From assembly GCF_900141745.1 (NCBI RefSeq), contig NZ_FSRM01000001.1:558001-622000 (forward strand): DNA of 64,000 nucleotides, written 5' to 3'. Under the pieces are notes generated by a model. The model made no database searches and was not told where the DNA came from. It saw only the letters and a list, made by a program, of their open reading frames with translations. This stretch comes from Paraburkholderia phenazinium (GTDB lineage Bacteria; Pseudomonadota; Gammaproteobacteria; Burkholderiales; Burkholderiaceae). Every line of letters begins with the position of its first letter. Positions within the stretch are counted from its first letter, which is position 1. The position numbers and the translations under genes are program-made. Below are positions 19,789 to 29,319 of this stretch, piece after piece.

Positions 19789-20742
19789 TTAGCCATTCCG
19801 CCAGGCACTTGCGTCATCCAGCAGACGCATGTCCGAGCCGGTCAGCATCAGGTGGACTGACGCCGCAAGGCTCTCGAGTTGTTGCACGGAAGTCGCGCTG
19901 GCGATCGGCGCCGTCACGCTGGGACGGGCGATCAGCCATGCCAGCGCCACCGTGGCGGGCGTGGTGCCGTGCTGGTCGGCCACGGTATCGAGCGCATCGA
20001 GGATGCGCGTGCCGCGTTCGTTCAGATACTTTTTGATGCCGCCGCCACGCGCGCTTTTCGCCAGGTCCGCGGACGAACGGTACTTGCCCGACAGAAAGCC
20101 ACTTGCAAGGCTGTAATACACGACCGCACTGAGGTGCTCTTCCAGAATGACCGGTTCGAGATCGGTTTCATAAGCCTCGCGGTCGTACAGATTATATTCG
20201 GGCTGAATAATCTGGTATTCCGGCAGACCGTGCTGCCGCGACACCGCCAGCGCCTCGCGGATACGCGCGCCGCTGTAGTTCGACGCCCCGATCACCCGCA
20301 CCTTGCCGGCCTCGATCAGGCGCTGATAGGCGCCCAGCGTCTCGGCGAGCGGGGTATCGGCCGCGTCCTTATGCGAAAAATACACGTCGATGTAATCGGT
20401 TTGCAGACGCCGCAGCGAATCTTCAACGGCCGCCTGGATGTTGCCGGCGCTCAAACCCTTGCGCTCCGGGTGGTTGCCCACCTTCGTAGCCAGCACGATC
20501 TGGTCGCGCTTGCCGCTGCGGCGAAACCACTTGCCGAGAATTGTCTCCGACTCCCCGCCCCGATTGCCAGGCACCCAGGCGGAATAAACGTCGGCGGTGT
20601 CGATAAAGTCGAGACCGGCGTCGACGAAGGCATCGAGGATCGCGAACGAGGTCGCCTCATCGGCGGTCCAGCCAAATACATTGCCGCCGAACATGACCGG
20701 CGCCACCTGCAATTCCGAATTGCCAATCCTGCGTCTTTGCAT
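19789..20742 (-). CDS. Aldo/keto reductase
   Basis: 317 residues from the ATG at 20742 (MQRRRIGNSELQVAP), which has CTGGAG upstream; the longer frame lacks a ribosome site. The catalytic tetrad is visible: D and Y in DFIDTADVYSAW, K in VLATKVGNHP, H in VYFSHKDAADT. This is an NADPH-dependent TIM-barrel oxidoreductase of the YdhF/YajO-like group; the substrate is not known. It is divergent from fliC. Confidence 0.93.
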   Translation of the reverse strand: MQRRRIGNSELQVAPVMFGGNVFGWTADEATSFAILDAFVDAGLDFIDTADVYSAWVPGNRGGESETILGKWFRRSGKRDQIVLATKVGNHPERKGLSAGNIQAAVEDSLRRLQTDYIDVYFSHKDAADTPLAETLGAYQRLIEAGKVRVIGASNYSGARIREALAVSRQHGLPEYQIIQPEYNLYDREAYETDLEPVILEEHLSAVVYYSLASGFLSGKYRSSADLAKSARGGGIKKYLNERGTRILDALDTVADQHGTTPATVALAWLIARPSVTAPIASATSVQQLESLAASVHLMLTGSDMRLLDDASAWRNG

Positions 20743-20905
20743 GATTTCTCCAGGGAATGCGATTTGGAAAGAAAAAGAATACGCCGACTTTTCAACCTCC
20801 GTCGTCGGCGCCAACAGCCTGCCAACAGGCCGCTTAAACCGGCTTTCGACCGTCCGGCACCGTAATTCCTGGTAAGACAATTAGGTCCGAGTTGAACAAA
20901 GTCCC

Positions 20906-20932
20906 TCAAGTTTTTTTTTCTCACGCCGACAT
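20906..20932 (+). promoter_or_regulatory. Sigma-28 (FliA) promoter of fliC
   Basis: TCAAGTTT (-35) then 11 nt and GCCGACAT (-10), matching the FliA consensus TAAAGTTT-N11-GCCGATAA in spacing and at most positions. The spacer includes part of a nine-T run. The start codon of fliC is about 90 bp downstream. Confidence 0.9.
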
Positions 20933-21021
20933 CCTGCTCAGAGGCGGCCAGCAATGAACGAGTGCACCGCCCATGTCAACGTGGCAGTAACTTTAGGGCA
21001 ACAGCCTCTTGGGAGATTTTC

Positions 21022-22494
21022 ATGCTCAGCATTAACAGTAATATCAGCTCGCTGGTGGCTCAGGAAAACCTGAACAGCTCGGGCGATGCGCTCCAGCAAG
21101 CTATTACTCGCCTCTCGTCGGGTAAGCGTATCAACAGCGCGGCAGATGACGCTGCTGGCCTGGCGATTTCTACAACGCTGCAAACGGCAATCAACGGCCT
21201 GAACCAAGGCGTGTCGAATGCAAACGACGGCGTGTCGATGGTGGAAACGGCTTCGACCGGTTTGAGCCAGATCACGCAAAGCCTGCAAACGATCCGCTCG
21301 CTCGCCAACGAGGCAGCAGGTGGCTCGCTGTCGTCGACCAACCAGGCAGCCCTGCAACAGGAAGTGGCGCAGCAAGTTGCTGAAGTGAACCGCCTGGCTT
21401 CGCAAACGACGTACAACGGTATCAACCTGCTGAACGGTTCGGCTGGCCTGATCAACGTTCAAGTCGGCTCCAACGTCGGGCAGACCGTTGCCCTCGACCT
21501 GAGCCAAGGTGTGTCGGCTGCTTCGCTGGGTGGTGGTTTCGTGCAAGCCGGCAACACGCTCGGCACGATCACGGGTCTCGACCTGACCTCGACCGGCGCA
21601 GAAAACACCAGCGGTGCTGCTGGCGCGATCACGCAAATCAACGTGGTGTCGAACGGCACGGGCGGCTTCACGTTCACGGACCAGAACAACCAGGCTTTGT
21701 CGAGCACGGCTGTTTCGAACCTGTTCGTGACCACGACGTCGAGCAGCGGTATTCAGTCGCTTTCGCTGGCAACCAGCGCCGCCGCAACCAACGGCCTGAG
21801 CCTGACCGGCGAAATGACCGGCATTCAGACTGCTGCGGCTGCTTCGTCGTCGACGACGGCGGCTGGCACGGTGTTCGGCACGATTTCGGGCATTGACGTC
21901 GATCCGGACACGGGCCTTGACGCTGCAGCTGGCACGGCTAACGCAATCACCTCGGTTACGGTCGAAGCAAACGGCAACGGCGGCATCGAGTTCGTCGACC
22001 AGAACGGCAACCAGTTGACGACGGGTGCGACGGCCGGCCTGTTCACCACCAGCGGCACGGGCATCTCGTTCGCCACCACGCCGACCAGCACGTTCGGCAG
22101 CACGGCTTCGGGTACGGGTGTCGGCGGCGGTCAAACGTCCGGTACGCTGCTGTACAGCGTCAACGTCAACAACGCACCGACGTCGGTTTCGGCGATCAAC
22201 ATCAGCACGACGCAAGGCGCCAACCTGGCGATGGAAACGGTCGACAACGCACTGGCTACCATCAGCAACATTCAGGCAACGCTGGGTGCAGCACAGAACC
22301 GCTTCACCGGCATCTCGACGTCGCAGCAAGATGAGTCCACCGACCTGTCGAGCGCACAATCGCAGATCACCGATGCGGACTTCGCGCAAGAAACGGCTAA
22401 CCTGAGCAAGGCACAGGTGCTGCAACAAGCGGGTATCTCGGTGCTGGCACAAGCCAACTCCAACCCGCAGCAAGTTCTGAAGCTGCTGCAGTAA
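21022..22494 (+). CDS. fliC: Flagellin
   Basis: 490 residues from the ATG at 21022 (MLSINSNISSLVAQENLN), with GGGAG 7 nt upstream. The D0/D1 N-terminal helices run to about 175, the variable D2/D3 region covers about 180-400, and the conserved C-terminal D1/D0 ends QANSNPQQVLKLLQ. The variable part has two diverged copies of a flagellin-IN-like module (about 181-251 and 286-356), each starting GTI-G-D and ending near SL/SFAT. It is the filament subunit, exported through the flagellar type III system. Ser/Thr-rich D2 surfaces are possible glycosylation targets. Confidence 0.97.
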   Translation: MLSINSNISSLVAQENLNSSGDALQQAITRLSSGKRINSAADDAAGLAISTTLQTAINGLNQGVSNANDGVSMVETASTGLSQITQSLQTIRSLANEAAGGSLSSTNQAALQQEVAQQVAEVNRLASQTTYNGINLLNGSAGLINVQVGSNVGQTVALDLSQGVSAASLGGGFVQAGNTLGTITGLDLTSTGAENTSGAAGAITQINVVSNGTGGFTFTDQNNQALSSTAVSNLFVTTTSSSGIQSLSLATSAAATNGLSLTGEMTGIQTAAAASSSTTAAGTVFGTISGIDVDPDTGLDAAAGTANAITSVTVEANGNGGIEFVDQNGNQLTTGATAGLFTTSGTGISFATTPTSTFGSTASGTGVGGGQTSGTLLYSVNVNNAPTSVSAINISTTQGANLAMETVDNALATISNIQATLGAAQNRFTGISTSQQDESTDLSSAQSQITDADFAQETANLSKAQVLQQAGISVLAQANSNPQQVLKLLQ

Positions 22495-22525
22495 TCGGTA
22501 AGTTAGCAATAGCGTGAGCAGTAGA

Positions 22526-22565
22526 CGCGGGTGAGCCGGTCGTTACACCAACCGGCTCATCCGCG
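22526..22565 (+). terminator. Stem-loop after fliC
   Basis: A 15-bp stem (22526-22540 with 22551-22565, one G-T wobble) with a 10-nt loop. It lies 32 bp after the fliC stop. There is no T-run, so it may protect the 3' end or terminate weakly. A second small hairpin GGGAGG/CCTCCC follows at 22580-22596. Confidence 0.7.
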
Positions 22566-22668
22566 AAAGCATTTGAAACGGGAGGCTTGTCCTCCCGCCT
22601 CGCATACGGACCCGACACCTTAGACACGACACCAGTCGCGTGGTCCACGCCACGTACGGAGTTTATTC

Positions 22669-24186
22669 ATGTCAACTATTTCGAGCGCGACGTCTAGCGC
22701 ATCCGCCGCCGCCTCCGCGGCCCTGGCAGAAGCGGGACAGTCGCTCATTTCCGGTTCGACGGGCAATTCCTCGCTGGATGTCAACTCACTCGTGTCGACA
22801 CTCGTCAACGCGAAGGTTGCGGGTCAGACAGCAGCGCTGGAAACCGAATCGGCAAACGACACAGCTCAGCTGTCCGCGATCGGATCGCTCTCGGCCGTGT
22901 TGTCGGAACTGCAGATCGGTCTCGCGCCGCTCTTCAACGGCTCGCTGCAGTCAAGCTTTACCGCGACCGCTAGCGGCACGGGCATCACGGCAACTGCCGG
23001 CACCGGCGCCGCGGCCGGCACATACACAATGATCGTGTCGCAGGTCGCAGCCTCGCAGAGCATGTCGTCAGGCGCCTTCAGCACCGACCAGGCAGCGGCC
23101 ATGGGCACCGGGACGCTGGCCGTGTCGATCGGCGGCAAGTCGATGAACGTCAATATCACCTCATCGGACGATTCGTTGAGCGGCATCGCTGCCGCCATCA
23201 ACAGTCAGGCCTCGACCTCGGGCGTCGCCGTCTCGGCCTCCGTCGTCACCGGCTCGAACGGTTCCCACCTGGTGCTCAGTTCGACGGCGACGGGCGCATC
23301 GAACGTCATCAACGTCAGCGTCAGCAACGTGTCCGGCGACAATGGGATATCGAGCCTCGGCGTCACGTCGACCGCGGGCAACGACTCGGGTACCTCGTCG
23401 TCGATCACCTCCGCGGGCAGCATCGCATGGACCCAGAACACATCAGCAGCAGACGCCGAGTTCACGATCAATGGGACCGCGGCCACTAGCGCCAGCAATT
23501 CGATCACGTCGGCCCTGTCCGGTGTGACGATCAATCTGACGGCCGCCGCAGCCGAGTCGGCTAACTCGACGCAAACAATCACCGTCGCAACGGACACGTC
23601 GACCCAGATAAGCGATATCGAGAACTTCGTCACGGAGTACAACAACGTCGTAAGCGCCATGTCGTCGCTGTCGTCGTTCTCGTCGGCCGGATCGAGCGCG
23701 AACGGGGCACTGGTGGGCGACTCGATGCTCACCACGATCCAGACCACGCTGGGCAATATCGTGAGCGGCACCACCGGGGGCTCGACGCTGGGCGCACTGG
23801 GCATTTCGCTGCAATCGGACGGCCAGTTGACGATCGACACGACCACGCTCACCAACGCGGTCACCAACGATCCCGCGCAGGTTGCGTCGGTTTTCAACGG
23901 GACGAACGGCATCGCCGAGCAGTTGAACACCAGCATCAACGCGTTCACGGGGACGAACGGCGTTATTGCCGACCGTTCGACCGAGCTCAGCGACGACATG
24001 ACGAGCGTTCAGACCCAGCAGACGGCGTTGGCGGCTTACACGGCGCAATTGACCTCGCAGTACAACAACGAGTTCACCGCGCTGAACAACCTGATGGCGA
24101 CGACCAACTCGGATTCGGAATACCTGACCCAGTTGTTCGGCGGTGCTAACAGCGCGGGCGCCATGGCGACCGCAAGCTCGGAGTAA
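22669..24186 (+). CDS. fliD: Flagellar filament cap protein FliD (HAP2)
   Basis: 505 residues. The N-terminal FliD domain has SSLDVNSLVSTLVNAKVAGQ, the middle is Ser/Thr-rich with a flagellin-IN-like stretch, and the C-terminal domain has FVTEYNNVVSAMSSL and TLGNIVSGTTGGSTLGALGI. It caps the filament and catalyses flagellin folding. It lies 174 bp after fliC and is followed 12 bp later by the fliT-like gene. Confidence 0.95.
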   Translation: MSTISSATSSASAAASAALAEAGQSLISGSTGNSSLDVNSLVSTLVNAKVAGQTAALETESANDTAQLSAIGSLSAVLSELQIGLAPLFNGSLQSSFTATASGTGITATAGTGAAAGTYTMIVSQVAASQSMSSGAFSTDQAAAMGTGTLAVSIGGKSMNVNITSSDDSLSGIAAAINSQASTSGVAVSASVVTGSNGSHLVLSSTATGASNVINVSVSNVSGDNGISSLGVTSTAGNDSGTSSSITSAGSIAWTQNTSAADAEFTINGTAATSASNSITSALSGVTINLTAAAAESANSTQTITVATDTSTQISDIENFVTEYNNVVSAMSSLSSFSSAGSSANGALVGDSMLTTIQTTLGNIVSGTTGGSTLGALGISLQSDGQLTIDTTTLTNAVTNDPAQVASVFNGTNGIAEQLNTSINAFTGTNGVIADRSTELSDDMTSVQTQQTALAAYTAQLTSQYNNEFTALNNLMATTNSDSEYLTQLFGGANSAGAMATASSE

Positions 24187-24198
24187 AGGAGCCCTTAA

Positions 24199-24525
24199 AT
24201 GACGGCAGAACGCAACGATATGGACCAGACCCAGCTCGTCGAGCGGGTCTACGAACTGACTCTCGCTATCGGCCATGCAGCGAGCCTCGCCGACTGGCAG
24301 GAAGCATCGCGTCTGGCCGACGTGCGCTCGCCGTTGTTGATGTCGATCCGCGCACAGCAGACCACGGCTTCGCTCGAACTGATCCGCCGGATCCAGTCTC
24401 TCGACAACGCACTGATGCAAGACGCCAGGTCATCGCGAGACGAAATGGAAACGGAATATCACGCGGCGATACAGCGCAGCCGTTCGGCGAGCCAGTATCA
24501 ACGGATGGCGCTGCTGCGGAGATAG
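24199..24525 (+). CDS. fliT: FliT-like flagellar chaperone
   Basis: 108 residues, all helical and without signal or membrane segments. It is placed directly after fliD with AAAGGA upstream, the usual location of fliT. FliT chaperones FliD and regulates FlhDC in enterobacteria. Sequence conservation is weak in this family, so the assignment rests largely on size, helical pattern and position. Confidence 0.75.
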   Translation: MTAERNDMDQTQLVERVYELTLAIGHAASLADWQEASRLADVRSPLLMSIRAQQTTASLELIRRIQSLDNALMQDARSSRDEMETEYHAAIQRSRSASQYQRMALLRR

Positions 24526-24603
24526 AACAGCCGCTGTTCCTTAGGGTTTTCCATCACAGAATAACAACAACACGCTGTCGTTCAGGCGTGCTCGTTCGCC
24601 TCA

Positions 24604-24628
24604 AGCCCGCTTCGCGCGGGCTTTTTTT
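24604..24628 (+). terminator. Intrinsic terminator after fliD-fliT
   Basis: Stem AGCCCGC/GCGGGCT with a 5-nt loop and seven Ts. It ends the fliD operon and separates it from the glycosylation genes. Confidence 0.92.
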
Positions 24629-24781
24629 CGTCCTCCGTCAGCACGGCTGAAACAGGCGGGACCAGGCGCGAAAAGCGGGCAAATCTGCCCTTTACTCGCC
24701 GGATCGCAGAAACCGAAGATCTCTAGACTCTCTACATCAAGATCGCCGTACGACTGTTCGGACGCGCCAGAAAGGGAAACA

Positions 24782-27649
24782 ATGAGTACCGATGTCGACT
24801 TGCAGATAGCGGTGGTCCACCATCGAGCAGAGCAGTTCCCGGAAGCGGAACAGCTCTATCGCGCCATCCTCAAGACCCAGCCGAACCATCCGGAGGTGAA
24901 CCATAACCTCGGGATTCTCGTCGTCCAGCTGAAGCGGCCCGCGGAGGGCCTGCGTTTCCTCGAAACCGCAGTTGCCCTGTGCCCTGAACGGCGCGACTAC
25001 TGGGCCGCCTATGCCGATGCGCTGGTTCTCGCAGGACAACGCGAGCGGGCAGCTCAGGTGCTTGAATCGGCGCGGGAGCATGGTCTGGTATTCGACGCCA
25101 TTGCCGCCGCCCCGGAGCAGTCTGGGGGTGAACCGGCCGCCGAACCGATGGATGCGGTCGCAAACGAATTCATTGCGACGCTCGAAACGCTTTCCGCAAA
25201 GGGACTCAACGACAGCTTCGAGCAACTCGCGCAACAGATGGTGCAGTTGCTGCCAGAGCACGGCTACGGCTGGAAAACGCTCGCTTATGCGCACCTGCGA
25301 CGAGGCGATCTCGCCGGGGCACTGTTGCCGCTTACCAGAGCGACTTCCCTCCTGCCGTACGACGACGAACTCAAACGCTACCATCGGGCGGCCGCCGCGA
25401 TGGAGGAAGGCCTGGCGCTCGACGCGAAGCGGGACTTCGTCAATGCCGGCAAATCCTTGCAGGAAGTACTCGCCGTCTATCCCGATCATCCGGATGCCAA
25501 TCACAAGCTGGGCGTCATCGCCATCCGGCTGGGGCAAGCCGAGGCTGCTGTGCCTTACCTCGAGCGCGCGTTGGGAAGCGACCCGAACAAGATGCAGTAT
25601 TGGGCCAATTACGTCGACGCCCTGGTGCAGGCCGGGCAGATGAAGGCGGCCTGGATGGCGTTGCAGATGGGACAGCAGCGAGGGCTGAGCGGCCCTGCAG
25701 TGGATCAGCTGATTGCGATCATGACGGCGATGTCGACGACGGGTTCCTACAAGATCCGGCCGACGCAGCCCTCCACGAATGCGGACACGGCTCCGGCTGC
25801 AGATGCCGCACCGGAATCCGGACCCACGCCCGAAGCCGCCTCGTCCTCAGCGCCGGAGGCTGTGCCAGACAGAAAAGAACTCGAGGGCTATGCCGCGCTC
25901 TACAACACCGGACGCACCGACGAAGCGCTCATCGCCGCGCGAGGACTCGTCAAACGCTATCCCAGCCACGGATTCGGCTGGAAGCTGCTGACCCTGATCC
26001 TGTACAGCCTCGGCAAGTACAACGAAACGATGGAATACATGCCCACGGCTCTCAAGCTGTGGCCAGACGACATCGATCTTCTGCAAGCGTCGGCCGCGAT
26101 CCATGAGTCGAGAGGTAAGCACGTCGAAGCTGAAGCAGCATTGAGAAGCCTGTTAAAGCTGGACCCGAATCATCTGGAAGGGCTTCGCGTGCTGAGCATC
26201 GTGCTGATGTCTCTCTCGCGCGTGCTGGAAGCGGAAGAGGTCTGTCTCAAGGCGATGCAGGTAGCGCCGAAATCCGCGCTTGCCCATTGCACGCTCGGCG
26301 TGCTCTATATCAAGCTCGGTCGACTCGTCGAAGCGAGCGACTGTTTCCGCCGTGCCATCAAGCTCGATCCGGATCACGATCTTTCGTACAACAATCTGGC
26401 GTTCTGTTACACCGCGCGGGAAGATGTCACGCCTGCCGAAGTATTTGCCGAACACATCCGCTTCGGCGACCACTTCGAGCGGCCGCTCAAGCCTCATTGG
26501 CCACAGCACGACAATTCGAAAGACCCCGATCGGCAACTTCGGGTCGGCTTTATCTCCGGTGACTTCTGTCACCACGCGGTCGCCAATTTTATCGAGCCGT
26601 TACTGATACACCTTTCCAAAGACCCGAGTCTCTCGCTGTACGCGTACTCGAATACGCCGCGACGCGACCATGTCACGGAACGGATTTGCACACTCTTTGG
26701 CACCTGGTACGACCTCTTCGGTCAGAAAGACGATTACGTGACGGATCTGATTCGCGGGGATCAGATCGATATCCTTATCGATCTGTCCGGACACACGGCG
26801 AATAACAAGCTGCTCACGCTCGCACGCAAGCCAGCGCCCGTTCAGGTCTGCTGGATCGGCTATCCGGGCACAACGGGCCTGAGCGCGGTGGATTACTTCC
26901 TCGCCGACCGGTTCTGGGTACCCTCCGAGCAGTTCAGAAACCAGTTCACCGAGAAGATCGTGTATCTTCCCGCGGTCGCGCCGTTTCTGGCGGACCAGAT
27001 GAGCCCGCCGCCCAACCTGCTGCCGGCGATGTACAAAGGGTATGTCACGTTCGGCAGCTTCAACCGTGTGGACAAGATTCGCCGCGAGGTGATCTCCCTG
27101 TGGTCCGAATTGCTTCACGCCGTACCCAACTCCCGGATGATGATCGGCGGTATGCCGGGCGACGGCAGCCGCGGCAAGTTCACCGAATGGTTCGCTGAGG
27201 ACGGCATTGCGGCTGAGCGCGTCGAGTACCAGGCGCGTGCAAGTGTGCCGGTCTATCTTCAGCAGCATCATCATGTGGATATCTGTCTCGACAGCTTCCC
27301 GTACTCTGGCCTCACCACCGTCCTTCACTCGCTATGGATGGGTGTACCGACACTCACAATGCCCGGCCAGACCGTACCCGGTCGCAGCGGACTGACGGCA
27401 ATGTCTCACGTCGGACTCGAAAACTTCATCGCGACCGACAAGCAGGACTATGTACGCCGCGGTGTCGCGCTGGCCTCGGATGTCGCGGCACTCGCCGTGC
27501 TGCGTTCGGGCCTGCGCGCGCGCTGCCAGCAATCGCCGATGTTCCAGCCGCAGATCATCGCCGAAAGTGCCACACGGGCACTGCGTGTGATGTGGCGGCG
27601 GTGGTGCGCCGGCCTGCCCGCGGAATCCTTCGACGTGTCCAACGTCTGA
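24782..27649 (+). CDS. Large TPR / O-GlcNAc-transferase-like (GT41) glycosyltransferase
   Basis: 955 residues. The N-terminal half (about 1-560) is TPR repeats, including two similar TPR modules of about 200 residues (near 1-105 and 215-320, each ending with a YWA(A/N)Y-DALV-AGQ segment), separated by an acidic Pro/Ala linker (330-365). The C-terminal half (about 575-945) is the SPINDLY/OGT catalytic region: LRVGFISGDFCHHAVANF, DILIDLSGHTANNKL, QVCWIGYPGTTGL, VTFGSFNRVDKI and a DSFPYSGLTT. Such proteins glycosylate Ser/Thr of partner proteins. Lying between fliC/fliD and sugar-nucleotide genes, flagellin is the likely substrate. Confidence 0.93.
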   Translation: MSTDVDLQIAVVHHRAEQFPEAEQLYRAILKTQPNHPEVNHNLGILVVQLKRPAEGLRFLETAVALCPERRDYWAAYADALVLAGQRERAAQVLESAREHGLVFDAIAAAPEQSGGEPAAEPMDAVANEFIATLETLSAKGLNDSFEQLAQQMVQLLPEHGYGWKTLAYAHLRRGDLAGALLPLTRATSLLPYDDELKRYHRAAAAMEEGLALDAKRDFVNAGKSLQEVLAVYPDHPDANHKLGVIAIRLGQAEAAVPYLERALGSDPNKMQYWANYVDALVQAGQMKAAWMALQMGQQRGLSGPAVDQLIAIMTAMSTTGSYKIRPTQPSTNADTAPAADAAPESGPTPEAASSSAPEAVPDRKELEGYAALYNTGRTDEALIAARGLVKRYPSHGFGWKLLTLILYSLGKYNETMEYMPTALKLWPDDIDLLQASAAIHESRGKHVEAEAALRSLLKLDPNHLEGLRVLSIVLMSLSRVLEAEEVCLKAMQVAPKSALAHCTLGVLYIKLGRLVEASDCFRRAIKLDPDHDLSYNNLAFCYTAREDVTPAEVFAEHIRFGDHFERPLKPHWPQHDNSKDPDRQLRVGFISGDFCHHAVANFIEPLLIHLSKDPSLSLYAYSNTPRRDHVTERICTLFGTWYDLFGQKDDYVTDLIRGDQIDILIDLSGHTANNKLLTLARKPAPVQVCWIGYPGTTGLSAVDYFLADRFWVPSEQFRNQFTEKIVYLPAVAPFLADQMSPPPNLLPAMYKGYVTFGSFNRVDKIRREVISLWSELLHAVPNSRMMIGGMPGDGSRGKFTEWFAEDGIAAERVEYQARASVPVYLQQHHHVDICLDSFPYSGLTTVLHSLWMGVPTLTMPGQTVPGRSGLTAMSHVGLENFIATDKQDYVRRGVALASDVAALAVLRSGLRARCQQSPMFQPQIIAESATRALRVMWRRWCAGLPAESFDVSNV

Positions 27650-27655
27650 CGCACG

Positions 27656-28546
27656 ATGATCAAAGTCGCAATCACCGGCGCCACAGGATTTGTCGGCCGA
27701 CACGTACTCACCGCACTCGCCGCGCATGACATCGAAGTCGTCGCGACAGTTCGAGGCGAGCGCCCGGATACGCCACAGATCCGCAACGTCAGATGGGTGA
27801 CACTCGACGTCGCGTCGGCGCCGCCCAATGCATTTGAATTGCTTGGGAAGCCTGACGTATTGATTCACCTCGCGTGGGGCGGTCTGCCGAACTATCGCGC
27901 GCTGCGTCATTTCGAAGTGGAGCTCCCGGCGCACTATGCATTCCTTCGGCAACTGAGCGCGGCCGGCCTGAAGTCGTTGCTGGTTGCCGGCACGTGCCTC
28001 GAATATGGATTGCGCAGCGGCGCACTCAGCGAGACGGACCCGACATCGCCCATCACGCCGTATGGATTCGCCAAAGATGCGCTGCGTCGGCAGCTCGAAT
28101 ATCTGCAGCGCAATGGCGAGTCCAGCTTCGCGCTAACGTGGGCCCGTCTGTTCTTCATGCATGGCGAAGGGCAAGCCGCTACGTCCCTGCTTCCGCAACT
28201 CGAGAAAGCCGTTGCGCAAGGTGAAGCAAGCTTCAGGATGTCGGGTGGCGAACAGTTGCGCGACTACCTTCCCGTGAATGAGGTCGCGGCAAAACTGGTC
28301 GCACTGGCGCTCAGGCAGCAGAACGTCGGAATCGTCAACGTCTGTTCCGGCACACCGCGTTCCGTGCGCAGCCTCGTCGAGCAATTCCTGCAGGAGCGCC
28401 AAGCGAAGATTGCGCTCGAACTCGGCCACTATCCTTACCCTGACTACGAGCCCATGGCTTTCTGGGGCGCGCGAGACAAACTCGAGCGCGCACTGAAGGA
28501 CTCAGGTACGGCTCAATCGTCATTCTCATCAAGCGAACCAACATGA
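27656..28546 (+). CDS. NAD-dependent epimerase/dehydratase (SDR), likely sugar-nucleotide reductase
   Basis: 296 residues, extended SDR fold. [15 protein letters not shown] binds the nucleotide, and a [13 protein letters not shown] segment provides the YxxxK-type catalytic pair. It starts 6 bp after the OGT-like gene and its stop overlaps the next start (ATGA), so it is part of the operon. Probably reduces or epimerises the 4-keto sugar made by the downstream enzymes; which is not determinable from sequence. Confidence 0.88.
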   Translation: MIKVAITGATGFVGRHVLTALAAHDIEVVATVRGERPDTPQIRNVRWVTLDVASAPPNAFELLGKPDVLIHLAWGGLPNYRALRHFEVELPAHYAFLRQLSAAGLKSLLVAGTCLEYGLRSGALSETDPTSPITPYGFAKDALRRQLEYLQRNGESSFALTWARLFFMHGEGQAATSLLPQLEKAVAQGEASFRMSGGEQLRDYLPVNEVAAKLVALALRQQNVGIVNVCSGTPRSVRSLVEQFLQERQAKIALELGHYPYPDYEPMAFWGARDKLERALKDSGTAQSSFSSSEPT

Positions 28547-29319
28547 AAGTCGTGATTCTCGCTGGCGGGCTCGGCTCGCGACTGTCCGAAGAGACGCAGT
28601 CCCGGCCCAAGCCGATGGTAACCGTCGGCGACCGGCCGATTCTCTGGCACATCATGAAGATCTACGCCTCACATGGCATGACGGACTTCATCATCTGCTG
28701 CGGCTACAAGGGCTATGTCATCAAGGAGTATTTCGCCAACTACTTCCTGCATTCGTCCGACGTCACCTTCGACCTTGCGAACAACAGCATGGAGGTACAC
28801 CAGCGCTACGCCGAACCATGGCGCGTCACGCTGCTCGACACCGGCGAACACTCGATGACAGGCGGCCGTCTGAAACGCGCATCGCACCTGCTGCGGGACG
28901 AGCAGGCGTTCTGCTTTACATACGGCGACGGCGTAGGCGACGTCAACATCACCGAACTGGTGCAGTTCCACAAGCGCCACGGCCGTCTCGCGACCGTGAC
29001 CGGCGTGCAACCGCCGGGACGTTATGGTGTCCTGCAGTTCGCAGAAGACGAAAACGCCGTAGTCGGCTTCGCGGAAAAGCCGCAGGATGGCTCTTCGTGG
29101 ATCAACGGCGGCTACTTCGTGGTTTCGCCGCGCGTACTCGACTTCATCGAAGGCGACTCGATGCCCTGGGAAGACAAGCCGATGCAACAACTCGCCTCAG
29201 CGGGCGAACTGCAGACGTATCGGCACGACGGCTTCTGGCAACCGATGGATACGCTGCGCGACAAGATGCAACTCGACGCGATCTGGGCGACCGGCAACGC
29301 GCCATGGAAGACCTGGTGA
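28543..29319 (+). CDS. rfbF: Glucose-1-phosphate cytidylyltransferase
   Basis: 258 residues. The nucleotidyltransferase signature is [23 protein letters not shown], followed by [16 protein letters not shown] and [13 protein letters not shown], diagnostic of RfbF. It makes CDP-glucose from CTP and glucose-1-phosphate. Its start overlaps the upstream stop by 4 bp and its stop overlaps the rfbG start by 1 bp. Confidence 0.96.
   Translation: MKVVILAGGLGSRLSEETQSRPKPMVTVGDRPILWHIMKIYASHGMTDFIICCGYKGYVIKEYFANYFLHSSDVTFDLANNSMEVHQRYAEPWRVTLLDTGEHSMTGGRLKRASHLLRDEQAFCFTYGDGVGDVNITELVQFHKRHGRLATVTGVQPPGRYGVLQFAEDENAVVGFAEKPQDGSSWINGGYFVVSPRVLDFIEGDSMPWEDKPMQQLASAGELQTYRHDGFWQPMDTLRDKMQLDAIWATGNAPWKTW

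Noticed and set aside
22526..22596. Hairpins after fliC as a strong terminator or sigma-28 promoter for fliD
   Set aside because: No T-run, and no -35/-10 pair of FliA type with correct spacing was found before fliD.
28818..29318. Upstream extension of the rfbG frame (542 aa total)
   Set aside because: The extra N-terminus is inside rfbF in another frame; family start and gene coupling place the start near 29319.
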